Positions 34,285-42,155 of a stretch of DNA of 64,000 bases are shown here, one piece after another; the first letter of the stretch is position 1; the number at the start of each line of letters is the position of its first letter. The position numbers and the translations under genes are program-made. The stretch comes from Defluviicoccus sp. (GTDB lineage: Bacteria; Pseudomonadota; Alphaproteobacteria; MPNO01). Under the pieces are notes generated by a model that saw only the letters and a list, made by a program, of their open reading frames with translations, had not been told where the DNA came from and made no database searches. Where the stretch lies: positions 62,001-126,000 of the forward strand of contig JAJEHI010000171.1 of assembly GCA_022823775.1 (NCBI GenBank), written 5' to 3'.

Positions 34285-34373
34285 CGGCGATTGATGCCGT
34301 GGCGGCGATGTGAAATCTTGACGATAACCGTACCGGCGCGGATCGGCGTCGGGGACATGCGAAAGGACCGCCA

Positions 34374-35675
34374 ATGGCAGCCGATACCGCCAAGCCCGCC
34401 GACATCGCACCGGCCGACCTGGAACCGCACTACGACTGGGGCCGGGCGATCCCGGCACCGGGTCACAGCGGAGTCGATACGGAAGAACGCGTCAACTTCG
34501 ACCGTTTGCGCGGCTATCGCCTGGCGCGCGCCAAGCAGGCACTGGAAAACTCGGGTCTCGGCGCGCTGCTCTGCTTCGACAACAACAACATCCGCTATCT
34601 CACCGGAACCGCCATCGGCGAGTGGTCGCGGGACAAGATGTCGCGCTATGCGCTGCTGATGCAGGGCGAGGAGCCGCATGTCTGGGATTTCGGCTCGGCC
34701 GCCTCCCACCACCGGATCCACGCGCCGTGGCTCAGGGACGAGAACATCCACGCGGGCATGCTGGGGCTGCGCGGTACGGTTCCGCCGGACGCCGGGTTGA
34801 TGACCAGGGCGGCGGAGCAGATCAAGTCGATGCTCGACGAGGCGGGCGTGGGCGACATGCCGATCGGCGTCGACATCTGCGAGCCGCCAATGCTGTTCGA
34901 ATTGCAGAAGCGCAACATCGAGGTTCGCGACGGCCAGCAAGTGATGCTCGATGCACGGGAGGTCAAGAATATCGACGAGATCGTGCTGCTCAACCAGGCC
35001 GCCGGCATGGTCGACGCCGTCTACCACATGATCGGCGAGGAGTTGAAACCGGGCGTGCGGGAGAACGACATCGTGGCCCGCGCCAACAAGCTGCTCTACG
35101 AGATGGGCTCGGACGACGTCGAGGCGATCAACGCGATCTCCGGCGAGCGCTGCAGCCCGCACCCGCACAACTTCACCGACCGTATGGTGCGCCCCGGCGA
35201 CCAGGCGTTCTTCGACATCCTGCACGGCTATATGGGCTACCGCACCTGCTATTACCGCACCTTCAACGTGGGACGCGCCAGCGAAGTGCAGGAGGACGCG
35301 TACAAGCAGTGCCGGGAATGGCTCGACGCCGCGATCGAGCTGGTCCGCCCGGGCGTCTCGACAGACGAGATCGCCGCCGTCTGGCCGGAAGCGGAAGAGT
35401 TCGGCTTCGCCGGCGAGATGGAGGCGTTCGGGCTCCAGTTCGGCCACGGGCTCGGCGTCTCGATCCACGAGCGGCCCATCATCAGCCGTCTGATCTCGAT
35501 GGAAGACCCCAAGGAGATCAAGGAAGGCATGGTGTTCGCGCTGGAAACCTACTGCCCGGCGAAAGACGGCTATTCCGCCGCCCGCATCGAGGAAGAGGTC
35601 GTCGTCACCGACGAGGGACCCCAGGTGATCAGCCTCTACCCGGCCGAGGATCTGCCGATCTCCGCCAAATACTGA
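34374..35675 (+). CDS. M24-family (pita-bread) protein with a substituted metal ligand
   Basis: A 433-residue protein with a creatinase-type N-terminal domain (about 40-190) and an M24 catalytic domain (about 195-430). Four of five metal positions are present: Asp281, His358 (FGHGLG), Glu391 (FALETYC) and Glu406 (RIEEEV). The second Asp, 11 residues after the first in M24 enzymes, is Cys292 (YRTCYYRTF). That makes ordinary two-metal aminopeptidase or prolidase activity doubtful. M24 also contains creatinase, which needs no metal, and the DMSP lyase DddP. AAAGGA precedes the ATG; a TTGACG lies at 34318. First gene of a seven-gene run with TPP dehydrogenase genes. Confidence 0.84.
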   Translation: MAADTAKPADIAPADLEPHYDWGRAIPAPGHSGVDTEERVNFDRLRGYRLARAKQALENSGLGALLCFDNNNIRYLTGTAIGEWSRDKMSRYALLMQGEEPHVWDFGSAASHHRIHAPWLRDENIHAGMLGLRGTVPPDAGLMTRAAEQIKSMLDEAGVGDMPIGVDICEPPMLFELQKRNIEVRDGQQVMLDAREVKNIDEIVLLNQAAGMVDAVYHMIGEELKPGVRENDIVARANKLLYEMGSDDVEAINAISGERCSPHPHNFTDRMVRPGDQAFFDILHGYMGYRTCYYRTFNVGRASEVQEDAYKQCREWLDAAIELVRPGVSTDEIAAVWPEAEEFGFAGEMEAFGLQFGHGLGVSIHERPIISRLISMEDPKEIKEGMVFALETYCPAKDGYSAARIEEEVVVTDEGPQVISLYPAEDLPISAKY

Positions 35676-35695
35676 ACCTGACAGGGAGAGAGTCC

Positions 35696-36721
35696 TTGGC
35701 AAACGCCACCGAAGAGGCGAGGCCGGACCTCGCTAACGACGATATCGGGGAAGAGGCCCGGCTCGCGCTCTGGCGCTCGCAGCTCGAAATCCGCCATGTC
35801 GAGCAGCGCGCCCACGACCTGTTCCTGCAGAACCTCGTCAAGGGGACGGTGCACCTGTCGCTCGGGCAGGAGGCGGTGGCGGCCGGGTTCGCGGTGGCGA
35901 TGGAAGAAGGCGACTACACGTTCTGCACCTATCGCGGCCACGCCCACACGCTCGCGAGGGGCGCCTCGATGTCGGGGGTCCTGGGCGAGCTGATGGGCCG
36001 CGAATGCGGATTGCTGAACGGCAAGGGCGGCTCGATGCATCTGACCAGCGTCGAGCACGGCGCGATGGGCTCCTACGCCATTATCGGCGCGCACCTGCCC
36101 ATCGCCATGGGCGCGGCATGGTCGGCGCAGTACCGCGGCACGAGCCAGGTTTCGGTCTGCTTCTTCGGCGATGGCACCACCAATATCGGAGCGTTCCACG
36201 AGGCGCTCAACATGGCGCAGGTCTGGAAGCTCCCGGTGATCTTCGTCTGCGAAAACAACCTCTACATGGAATACACGCCGATCGGCGACGTGACGGCGGT
36301 GGAGCATCCCGCGGCGGACCGCGCGCAGGCCTATGGCATGGATTCGATCATCGTCGACGGCAACGACGCGGATGCGGTCTACCGCGTCGCCCGGGCGGCC
36401 TACGAGAAGGCGCGATCGGGCGGCGGTCCCTCGTTGATCGAGGCCAAGACCTATCGCCAGTGCGGGCATTCGCGCGCCGATCCGGGGGCTTACCGGCCGG
36501 ACGAAGAAGTCGCGGAATGGCTCGCCCGCGACCCGATCCCGGCCTATCGCCGGAGGCTGCTCGATTTCGGTTTCGCCGAAACCGCGGTCGACGGCATCGA
36601 GACCGAAGTGCTGGCGGCGGTCGACGCGGCGACCGATGTCGCCAGGTCCTCGCCGCCGCCGCCGCGGGAAATCCTCGAGACCGAGGTCTATGCCGACGGA
36701 GGCGCGGCATGGCGGAACTGA
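35696..36721 (+). CDS. TPP-dependent 2-oxoacid/acetoin dehydrogenase E1, alpha subunit
   Basis: A 341-residue E1-alpha. The TPP-binding motif runs from GDGTTNIG (near residue 158) to CENN (near 185), and CTYRGHAHTLARG near 78 and NGKGGSMHLTS near 108 are typical of PdhA/AcoA. The start is a TTG at 35696 with AGGGAGAGAG upstream; the frame is open far upstream but there it is antisense-like sequence in the M24 gene. It follows M24 by 20 nt and overlaps E1-beta by 13 nt. Its size and the neighbouring dehydrogenase fit acetoin dehydrogenase as well as a branched 2-oxoacid enzyme. Confidence 0.9.
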   Translation: MANATEEARPDLANDDIGEEARLALWRSQLEIRHVEQRAHDLFLQNLVKGTVHLSLGQEAVAAGFAVAMEEGDYTFCTYRGHAHTLARGASMSGVLGELMGRECGLLNGKGGSMHLTSVEHGAMGSYAIIGAHLPIAMGAAWSAQYRGTSQVSVCFFGDGTTNIGAFHEALNMAQVWKLPVIFVCENNLYMEYTPIGDVTAVEHPAADRAQAYGMDSIIVDGNDADAVYRVARAAYEKARSGGGPSLIEAKTYRQCGHSRADPGAYRPDEEVAEWLARDPIPAYRRRLLDFGFAETAVDGIETEVLAAVDAATDVARSSPPPPREILETEVYADGGAAWRN

Positions 36722-37683
36722 CCTGCCGCGAGGCGGTCGCGGCGGCGATCGCGCAGGAGATGAGGCGCGACCCCTCGGTCGTGTTCCTCGGCGAGGACAT
36801 CGGCGCGGCGGGCGGCGTGTTCAAGACCACCGTCGGGCTGTTCGAGGAATTCGGTCCGGACCGTGTGCGCGACACGCCTATCTCGGAACAGGCGATCGTC
36901 GGCGCCGCGATGGGCGCGGCGATGACCGGGCTGCGGCCCATCGCGGAGCTCATGTTCTCCGATTTCTTCGCGGTGTGCTGGGACCTGGTGGCCAACGAGA
37001 TCGCCAAGTCGCGCTATATGACCAACGGCCAGGTTTCGTTCCCGCTGGTGATCCGAAGCGCCAACGGAGGCGGCGCCCGGTTCGGCGCCCAGCACTCCCA
37101 GGCGATCGAGAACTGGGCGATGATGATCCCGGGGCTGAAGGTCGTCGCCCCGTCCAATCCGGCCGACATCGTGGGGCTGCTGGCGGCCTCGATCCGCGAT
37201 CCGGACCCGGTGGTCTTCTTCGAGCAGAAATCGCTCTACGGCACCAAGGGGGCGGTCCCCGACGGTGAGCATGTCGACACTCTCGGAACCGCGAAAGTCG
37301 TGCGCGAGGGGAGCGACGCCACCATCGTCGCGCTCGCCGCCATGGTTCCGCGCGCCGCGGAAGCGGCCGACCGGCTGGCCGAGGAAGGAATTTCCTGCAA
37401 GGTGATCGACGTTCGGACCCTGGTGCCGCTGGATACGCAGACGATCCTCTCCGCCGTTTCGGAGACCGGCCGGCTGTTCACCGTCGAGGAAAACCCGAGG
37501 CTTTGCGGCTGGGGGGCGGAGATTTCCTCGATCGCGAGCGAGGAGTGCTTCTACGACCTGGACGGTCCGATCGTCCGCATAACCACGCCCCACATCCCTC
37601 TGCCGTCCGCCGACAATCTGGAGGATCTGGCGCTGCCTTCGGTCGAACGGATCGCGGAGACCGTTCGCGTGAACATGGGTTGA
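36709..37683 (+). CDS. TPP-dependent 2-oxoacid/acetoin dehydrogenase E1, beta subunit
   Basis: A 324-residue transketolase-type E1-beta. It opens LTCREAVAAAIAQEM and has the conserved GEDIGAAGGVFKTT near residue 31, DTPISEQAIVGAA near 58, and the C-terminal-domain VIDVRTLVPLDTQTIL near 235. E1-alpha and E1-beta form an alpha2-beta2 tetramer that decarboxylates the substrate and hands the acyl or hydroxyalkyl group to E2 lipoate. Its ATG lies 13 nt inside the end of the E1-alpha gene, so translation is coupled. Confidence 0.92.
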   Translation: MAELTCREAVAAAIAQEMRRDPSVVFLGEDIGAAGGVFKTTVGLFEEFGPDRVRDTPISEQAIVGAAMGAAMTGLRPIAELMFSDFFAVCWDLVANEIAKSRYMTNGQVSFPLVIRSANGGGARFGAQHSQAIENWAMMIPGLKVVAPSNPADIVGLLAASIRDPDPVVFFEQKSLYGTKGAVPDGEHVDTLGTAKVVREGSDATIVALAAMVPRAAEAADRLAEEGISCKVIDVRTLVPLDTQTILSAVSETGRLFTVEENPRLCGWGAEISSIASEECFYDLDGPIVRITTPHIPLPSADNLEDLALPSVERIAETVRVNMG

Positions 37684-37690
37684 GGGCGCG

Positions 37691-38872
37691 ATGGACGTCC
37701 TGATGCCCCAGCTCGGGGAGACCGTGACCGAGGGGACGGTGATCGCCTGGCACAAGGCGGCGGGAGACACGGTCAAGTCGGACGAAATCCTCTTCGAGGT
37801 CTCGACCGACAAGGTCGATACCGAGGTGCCGGCCCCGGCTGACGGGGTGCTTTCGGAAATCCTGGTGGAGGCGGGAAAGACCGTCCCGGTGGGCACTCGG
37901 CTCGCGGTGATCGGCGGTGCCGGAGATTCCGCCGCCGCTCCGGAGCCGACGGCCGCCGCACCGGCCGATACGCGGGTCGTGAGCCGCTCGATCCCGCTCG
38001 ACTCGGTGCCGCGTAGGGATGCCCGCGGGCGACCGCTGTCCCCGGCGGTTCGTCGGCTGATCGCCGAGCACGGGCTCGACGCGACGGCGATTTCCGGCAC
38101 CGGCAAGGACGGCCGGATCACGCGCCAGGATGTCGAGGCTCTTCTCGCGCCGGAGCCGGCCGAATCGGACCTCGTTCCGCTCGGCCGGATGCGCAAGCAG
38201 ATCGCCGAACACATGGTCCGCTCCAAGGCGACCAGCCCGCACGTGCTCCAGGCCGTCGAGGTCGATTTCCACGCCGTGGAACGGGCCCGCGGCCTGCACG
38301 GCGAGGAATGGAAGGCGAAAGAGGGGTTCTCGCTCAGCTACCTGCCCTTCATCGCTGCCGCCGTGTGCCAGGCGATCCCCGATTTCCCGCATGTCAACGC
38401 GAGCGTCGAGGGCGACAATCTGCGCATCCACCGCCGGATCCACCTCGGGATCGCGGTCGATCTCGGCCCCGGCGGGCTGGTGGCGCCGGTAATACGGGAG
38501 GCCCAGGAGATGGGCTTGCCCACCCTCGCCCGGGCTATCCGGAGCGTTGCGGCGGCGGCCCGCGACGGCTCGGCCGGGCCGGACGATCTCGTGGGCGGCA
38601 CCTACACGATTTCCAACTCGGGCACGTTCGGCACCCTGATCACCGCGCCGATCATCAACCAGCCGCAGGTGGCGATCCTGTCGACCGACGGAGTGCGGAG
38701 AAAGCCCGCGGCGATCGAGACAGCGGGCGAAGAGGCGATCGCCATCCGTCCGATCGGCGTGCTCGCGCAGTCCTTCGATCATCGCGCCATCGACGGCGCC
38801 TACTCGGCCGGCTTCCTCGGCCGCGTGCGCGAGATACTCGAGCGGACCGACTGGTCCGCTGCGCTGGGGTAG
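37691..38872 (+). CDS. dihydrolipoamide acyltransferase E2 component
   Basis: A 393-residue E2. One lipoyl domain (residues 1-76) carries the modified Lys in STDKVDTEV near 41; the E3-binding domain lies near 110-150 (PAVRRLIAEHGLD then GRITRQDVEALL); the catalytic domain ends with the active-site SFDHRAIDGAYSA near 360. It transfers the acyl group from lipoate to CoA. It starts 7 nt after E1-beta. No E3 (dihydrolipoyl dehydrogenase) gene is in the window, so the housekeeping E3 would have to serve this complex. Confidence 0.92.
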   Translation: MDVLMPQLGETVTEGTVIAWHKAAGDTVKSDEILFEVSTDKVDTEVPAPADGVLSEILVEAGKTVPVGTRLAVIGGAGDSAAAPEPTAAAPADTRVVSRSIPLDSVPRRDARGRPLSPAVRRLIAEHGLDATAISGTGKDGRITRQDVEALLAPEPAESDLVPLGRMRKQIAEHMVRSKATSPHVLQAVEVDFHAVERARGLHGEEWKAKEGFSLSYLPFIAAAVCQAIPDFPHVNASVEGDNLRIHRRIHLGIAVDLGPGGLVAPVIREAQEMGLPTLARAIRSVAAAARDGSAGPDDLVGGTYTISNSGTFGTLITAPIINQPQVAILSTDGVRRKPAAIETAGEEAIAIRPIGVLAQSFDHRAIDGAYSAGFLGRVREILERTDWSAALG

Positions 38873-38875
38873 TGG

Positions 38876-39925
38876 ATGCGCGCTGTAATCATGGAAAGGT
38901 TTGGCGGGCCGGAAGTGCTCAGGCCCGCCGAGGTGCCGGCGCCCGACCCTGCGCCGAACGAGGTCGTGGTGGCGGTCGAGGCGGTCTCGATCAACCGCAG
39001 CTTCGACCTACTGGTCAGGCGCGACGGCAACAACCGCAACATCGTCCTGCCGCATGTGCTGGGCGCCGACCCCGCGGGCACCGTCGCGGCGGTGGGAGAC
39101 GACGTGGACGAATTCTCGTCCGGCGACCGGGTCGCCGTTTCCTCGACCATTCGCTGCGAGAACTGCCGCGAGTGCGTCGACGGGGACGAGGCCGCGTGTC
39201 GGGCCCCGGTCATGATCGGCGTCCATCGCTGGGGCGGGTACGCCGAGCAGGTGGCCGTGCCGGCAGCCAGCGCCCATCGCATTCCGGACGGAATTTCCGC
39301 CGCCGATGCCTGTGTCGTCCTCCGGCACGCACCGGCCGCATACAATCAGCTGATCGACAAGGCCGCTCTCCGGCCGCACGAGTGGGTGCTGGTGATGGGC
39401 GCGGCCGGCGCGCTGGGCAGCTTCTGCGTCCAGGTGGCCAAGTCTCTTGGCGGCCAAGTGATCGCCGCGGCGGGATCCGATAGCCGGGTCGAGGCGGCGC
39501 TCGCGCTGGGCGCGGATCGCGGGGTCAATTACCGTGCGGAAAACCTGGCGGAAGCCGTCCGGCGGTTCACCGGCGGCGAGGGAGCGGACGTGGTGTGCGA
39601 GAACATCGGCGACCCGCTCCTCTGGGACGGCGCCTTCGACAGCATGGCCCAGCGCGGGCGGCTGGTCACGATGGGCGCGCATGGCGGCGGCAAGGTCTCA
39701 TTGGACGTCCGCAAGCTCTATTCGAAGCGGCTTCGGCTGATCGGATCGGCCGGGGTGACGGAGAAAAACACCGAAGACTCGTTCTCCGCCGCCGCCCGGG
39801 GAGACCTCGTGGCGCTGATCGATTCGGTCCACCCGCTGGAGGACGCGGCCGCGCAACATCGCCGGCTGGAAGAGGACCGCTCGGCGATCGGCAAGGTGAT
39901 CCTCGATCCCACCATGGCGGCGTAG
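38876..39925 (+). CDS. zinc-binding alcohol dehydrogenase (MDR family)
   Basis: A 349-residue medium-chain dehydrogenase with the structural-zinc cysteines CENCRECVDGDEAAC near residue 99-113. GADPAGTVAAVGDDVDEF near 62 and the cofactor loop GAAGALGSFCVQVAK near 178 are standard. It starts 3 nt after E2. An alcohol dehydrogenase beside an aco-like E1/E2 set recalls 2,3-butanediol/acetoin operons, but the specificity is not readable here. In its pathway it would oxidise an alcohol to the ketone or aldehyde upstream of the E1 reaction, or reduce a product. Confidence 0.88.
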   Translation: MRAVIMERFGGPEVLRPAEVPAPDPAPNEVVVAVEAVSINRSFDLLVRRDGNNRNIVLPHVLGADPAGTVAAVGDDVDEFSSGDRVAVSSTIRCENCRECVDGDEAACRAPVMIGVHRWGGYAEQVAVPAASAHRIPDGISAADACVVLRHAPAAYNQLIDKAALRPHEWVLVMGAAGALGSFCVQVAKSLGGQVIAAAGSDSRVEAALALGADRGVNYRAENLAEAVRRFTGGEGADVVCENIGDPLLWDGAFDSMAQRGRLVTMGAHGGGKVSLDVRKLYSKRLRLIGSAGVTEKNTEDSFSAAARGDLVALIDSVHPLEDAAAQHRRLEEDRSAIGKVILDPTMAA

Positions 39926-39934
39926 GAGGCACGC

Positions 39935-41215
39935 ATGTCCGTCGAACCCCTGCTACCGGTCGCCCTCGGCAACGGCCGGGTCCACTATGCGCCGGGGGTG
40001 CGCGCAGGGTCCTGGGTATTCGCGAGCGGCCACATGGCGCAGGATTACGGGCATGGCATCGCCGCCTCGGTGCTCCGCGAGGGCGCGCCCAACGCCGCCG
40101 GGCCGAAGGCCGCGCGCGAGGCCGCGCGCGTGTTCGACAATGTCGAGGCGGTACTCGCGGCGGGCGGGGCCAGCCTGGAGCGGGTCGTCCGCACCGACCA
40201 GTACTACACCACCGTCGCCATGGTGCCGCCCTACCAGGCCGCGCGGCGGCAGCGATTCGGCGTGCTGATCCCGCCCTCCACGTCGATCGTCCAGCAGGGG
40301 CTGCTGCTGCCGGGCGCCGCGCTCGACCTCCAGGTCGTCGCGGTCGCCGGAGACGGCCCGCCGGTCGAACATATCGACCACGAAACGCTCAGCGGTCAGC
40401 CGACCTCGGGCTATTCGGCGGCGCTCACGGCCGGCGACTTCGTCTTCGTGCCCGGCAACACCGCGACGGCGGTCGCCGGCGAAGAGGCGCGCAACGGCGT
40501 CGCCGCCGAAGCCCTGATCAAGCAGGGCCAGCTTTGGGGCGGCGAGCGGCTCCGGCTCGAGGCGGAGTTCATCGTCAGGCGCCGGCTGCTTCCCTCTCTC
40601 GACCTCGCGGGGCTCGGCCCGGCGGATGTGGTCAAGGCGCAGATCTACCTGACCGATCCCGGGGATTGCGCGGTCGTGCACGACGTCTGGGCGGAGCATT
40701 TCGGTGCCGGCGCCGCGGTTTCGGTGATCCCCTGCGTGCCGCGCGGCCTGGTGATCGAGGACGGCAGGATCGAGATCAACATCCTCGCTCACCGCGACGG
40801 CAAAACGATCAAGACGGCGGTGGCGGCGGGCGTGCCGCCCACTTTCGAGAACCAGGCGGAGGCCGTGCGCTGCGGCGACCTCCTGTTCCTCTCCGCTCTG
40901 ATGGCGGCGGACGGGGATGGCCCGCTCACGGCACCCGACCCGCGCCAGCCTCACTTCGCCGAGCGCGCGGGCGACGAAGCGGAGGCGATCCTGGATGCCG
41001 CGGCCGCGCTTTGCGAAGCGGCGGGCACTTCTCTGGAGAATGTCGTCCGAGTGCAGCAGTTCCAGACCGACATCGCCGATTTCTATGCCGTGCACCAGGC
41101 TTGGCAACGCCGCCTTCCCGGCCGGCCGATCCCGTTCTCGGCGGTCGAGGTTCCGGGTCCGCTTCCGGTTCCCGGCTGTTCGGTGATGATGGATCTCTGG
41201 GTTTACGCACCTTAA
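39935..41215 (+). CDS. triple RidA-domain protein (three tandem YjgF/YER057c/UK114 domains)
   Basis: A 426-residue protein, about three times the size of RidA (about 130). Domain 1 covers residues ~10-145, domain 2 ~150-290, domain 3 ~295-426. Each has the family's WVFASGHMAQD / FVFVPGNTA / LLFLSALMAAD-type strand followed by the helix leading into a LERVVRTDQYY / VVKAQIYLTD / LENVVRVQQFQTD strand. The Arg that in RidA deaminates enamines/imines (R-S-x-V context) is replaced by Thr116, Val262 and Phe401, judged by eye. It may therefore be a binding or structural trimer in one chain, or use another chemistry. GGAGG precedes the ATG; it starts 9 nt after the dehydrogenase. Confidence 0.82.
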   Translation: MSVEPLLPVALGNGRVHYAPGVRAGSWVFASGHMAQDYGHGIAASVLREGAPNAAGPKAAREAARVFDNVEAVLAAGGASLERVVRTDQYYTTVAMVPPYQAARRQRFGVLIPPSTSIVQQGLLLPGAALDLQVVAVAGDGPPVEHIDHETLSGQPTSGYSAALTAGDFVFVPGNTATAVAGEEARNGVAAEALIKQGQLWGGERLRLEAEFIVRRRLLPSLDLAGLGPADVVKAQIYLTDPGDCAVVHDVWAEHFGAGAAVSVIPCVPRGLVIEDGRIEINILAHRDGKTIKTAVAAGVPPTFENQAEAVRCGDLLFLSALMAADGDGPLTAPDPRQPHFAERAGDEAEAILDAAAALCEAAGTSLENVVRVQQFQTDIADFYAVHQAWQRRLPGRPIPFSAVEVPGPLPVPGCSVMMDLWVYAP

Positions 41216-41233
41216 CCGCAAAGGAGAGCGTCC

Positions 41234-42154
41234 ATGCGCCTCGCCGTACCGGACATGATCTCGAACTCCTACTTCCCGGCGATTTCGGCGGTCGAGCTCG
41301 GCGATTTCGCGGAACAGGGGCTCGACGTGAGCCACGAGCTGATCTACCCCGTCGACAAGTGCTACGGGGCGCTCCGCGACGGCGAGGTCGATCTGATCGG
41401 CGGCTCGGCACACGCCGTGCTCTCCGCCTTCCCCCGCTGGGAGGGGGCGAAGCTGCTTTGTTCGCTTTCCCAGGGGATGTACTGGTTCCTCGTCTTGCGC
41501 GCGGACGAAAGCCACCGGCGCGGCGATCTCGGCGCCGTCAGGGGAAAGAAGATCGGCGCCGCGCCCTGGGTCGATTGCGGGCTCAAGCGGATGCTGCGGG
41601 AGGGCGGAATCGACCTTGAGCGCGACGAGGTCGAAATCGCTCCGGTGCCGGGCACCTCGGGGCCGAGGGTGAGCTTCGGCGTGACCGCGGCGCGGGCGCT
41701 CGAAGAAGGTCTCCTCGACGGTTTCTGGGCCAACGGCATGGGGGCGGAGATCGCGGTCACGCGCGGCGTCGGGACCGTCGTGGCGGACGTGCGCCGGGGC
41801 GACGGCCCGAAGCCCGCGTTCAACTACACCCAGCCGGTCCTGGTCGCGACCGACAGATTTATCGCGGACCGACCGGACGATGCCGCCGCCGCGGTCCGCG
41901 CCATCGTCTCGACCCAGGACAAGCTCAAACAGGATGTCGGCCGCGCGACCGCCATCGGCGAGAAGCTTTTCGGACCGGACGAAGCGAAGCTGATCGCGCG
42001 GGTGGTGGAACGCGACCTGCCCTATTACGACCCGGCGATCTCAGAGAGCTTCGTCGAAGGCATGAACGCTTTCGCGCTGGACATGGGAATCCTCGACCGC
42101 CCGGTCCCGTACGGGCAGGCGGTCGCGACCGAGTTCGCCGACCTCTGGGCCTGA
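41234..42154 (+). CDS. NMT1/THI5-like periplasmic-binding-fold protein without signal peptide
   Basis: A 306-residue protein of the SsuA/NitT/THI5-like binding-protein group: LAVPDMISNSYFPAISAVELGDF at the start, LIGGSAHAVLSAFPRWEG near 55, GKKIGAAPWVDCGLKRML near 105 and VLVATDRFIADRPD near 202. There is no signal peptide: the start ATG (AAAGGAG upstream) leads straight into the fold, and there is no room upstream, since the triple RidA gene ends 18 nt before. No ABC permease or ATPase is adjacent. It may be a cytosolic ligand-binding protein or an enzyme of the THI5 type. Last gene of the operon. Confidence 0.78.
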   Translation: MRLAVPDMISNSYFPAISAVELGDFAEQGLDVSHELIYPVDKCYGALRDGEVDLIGGSAHAVLSAFPRWEGAKLLCSLSQGMYWFLVLRADESHRRGDLGAVRGKKIGAAPWVDCGLKRMLREGGIDLERDEVEIAPVPGTSGPRVSFGVTAARALEEGLLDGFWANGMGAEIAVTRGVGTVVADVRRGDGPKPAFNYTQPVLVATDRFIADRPDDAAAAVRAIVSTQDKLKQDVGRATAIGEKLFGPDEAKLIARVVERDLPYYDPAISESFVEGMNAFALDMGILDRPVPYGQAVATEFADLWA

Positions 42155-42155
42155 T

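Noticed and set aside
34374-35675. Naming the M24 protein DddP (DMSP lyase)
   Set aside because: DddP keeps the second metal Asp, and its N-terminal residues differ from this protein. Only the general fold is shared, so I left the function open.
34622-35695. Fusion of the E1-alpha gene to a long N-terminal extension
   Set aside because: The extension overlaps the M24 gene in another frame and resembles no domain. The TTG at 35696 has a strong ribosome site and gives the family's normal length.
39935-41215. Annotating the triple-domain protein as an ordinary RidA deaminase
   Set aside because: The catalytic Arg seems absent in all three domains, so deaminase activity cannot be assumed.
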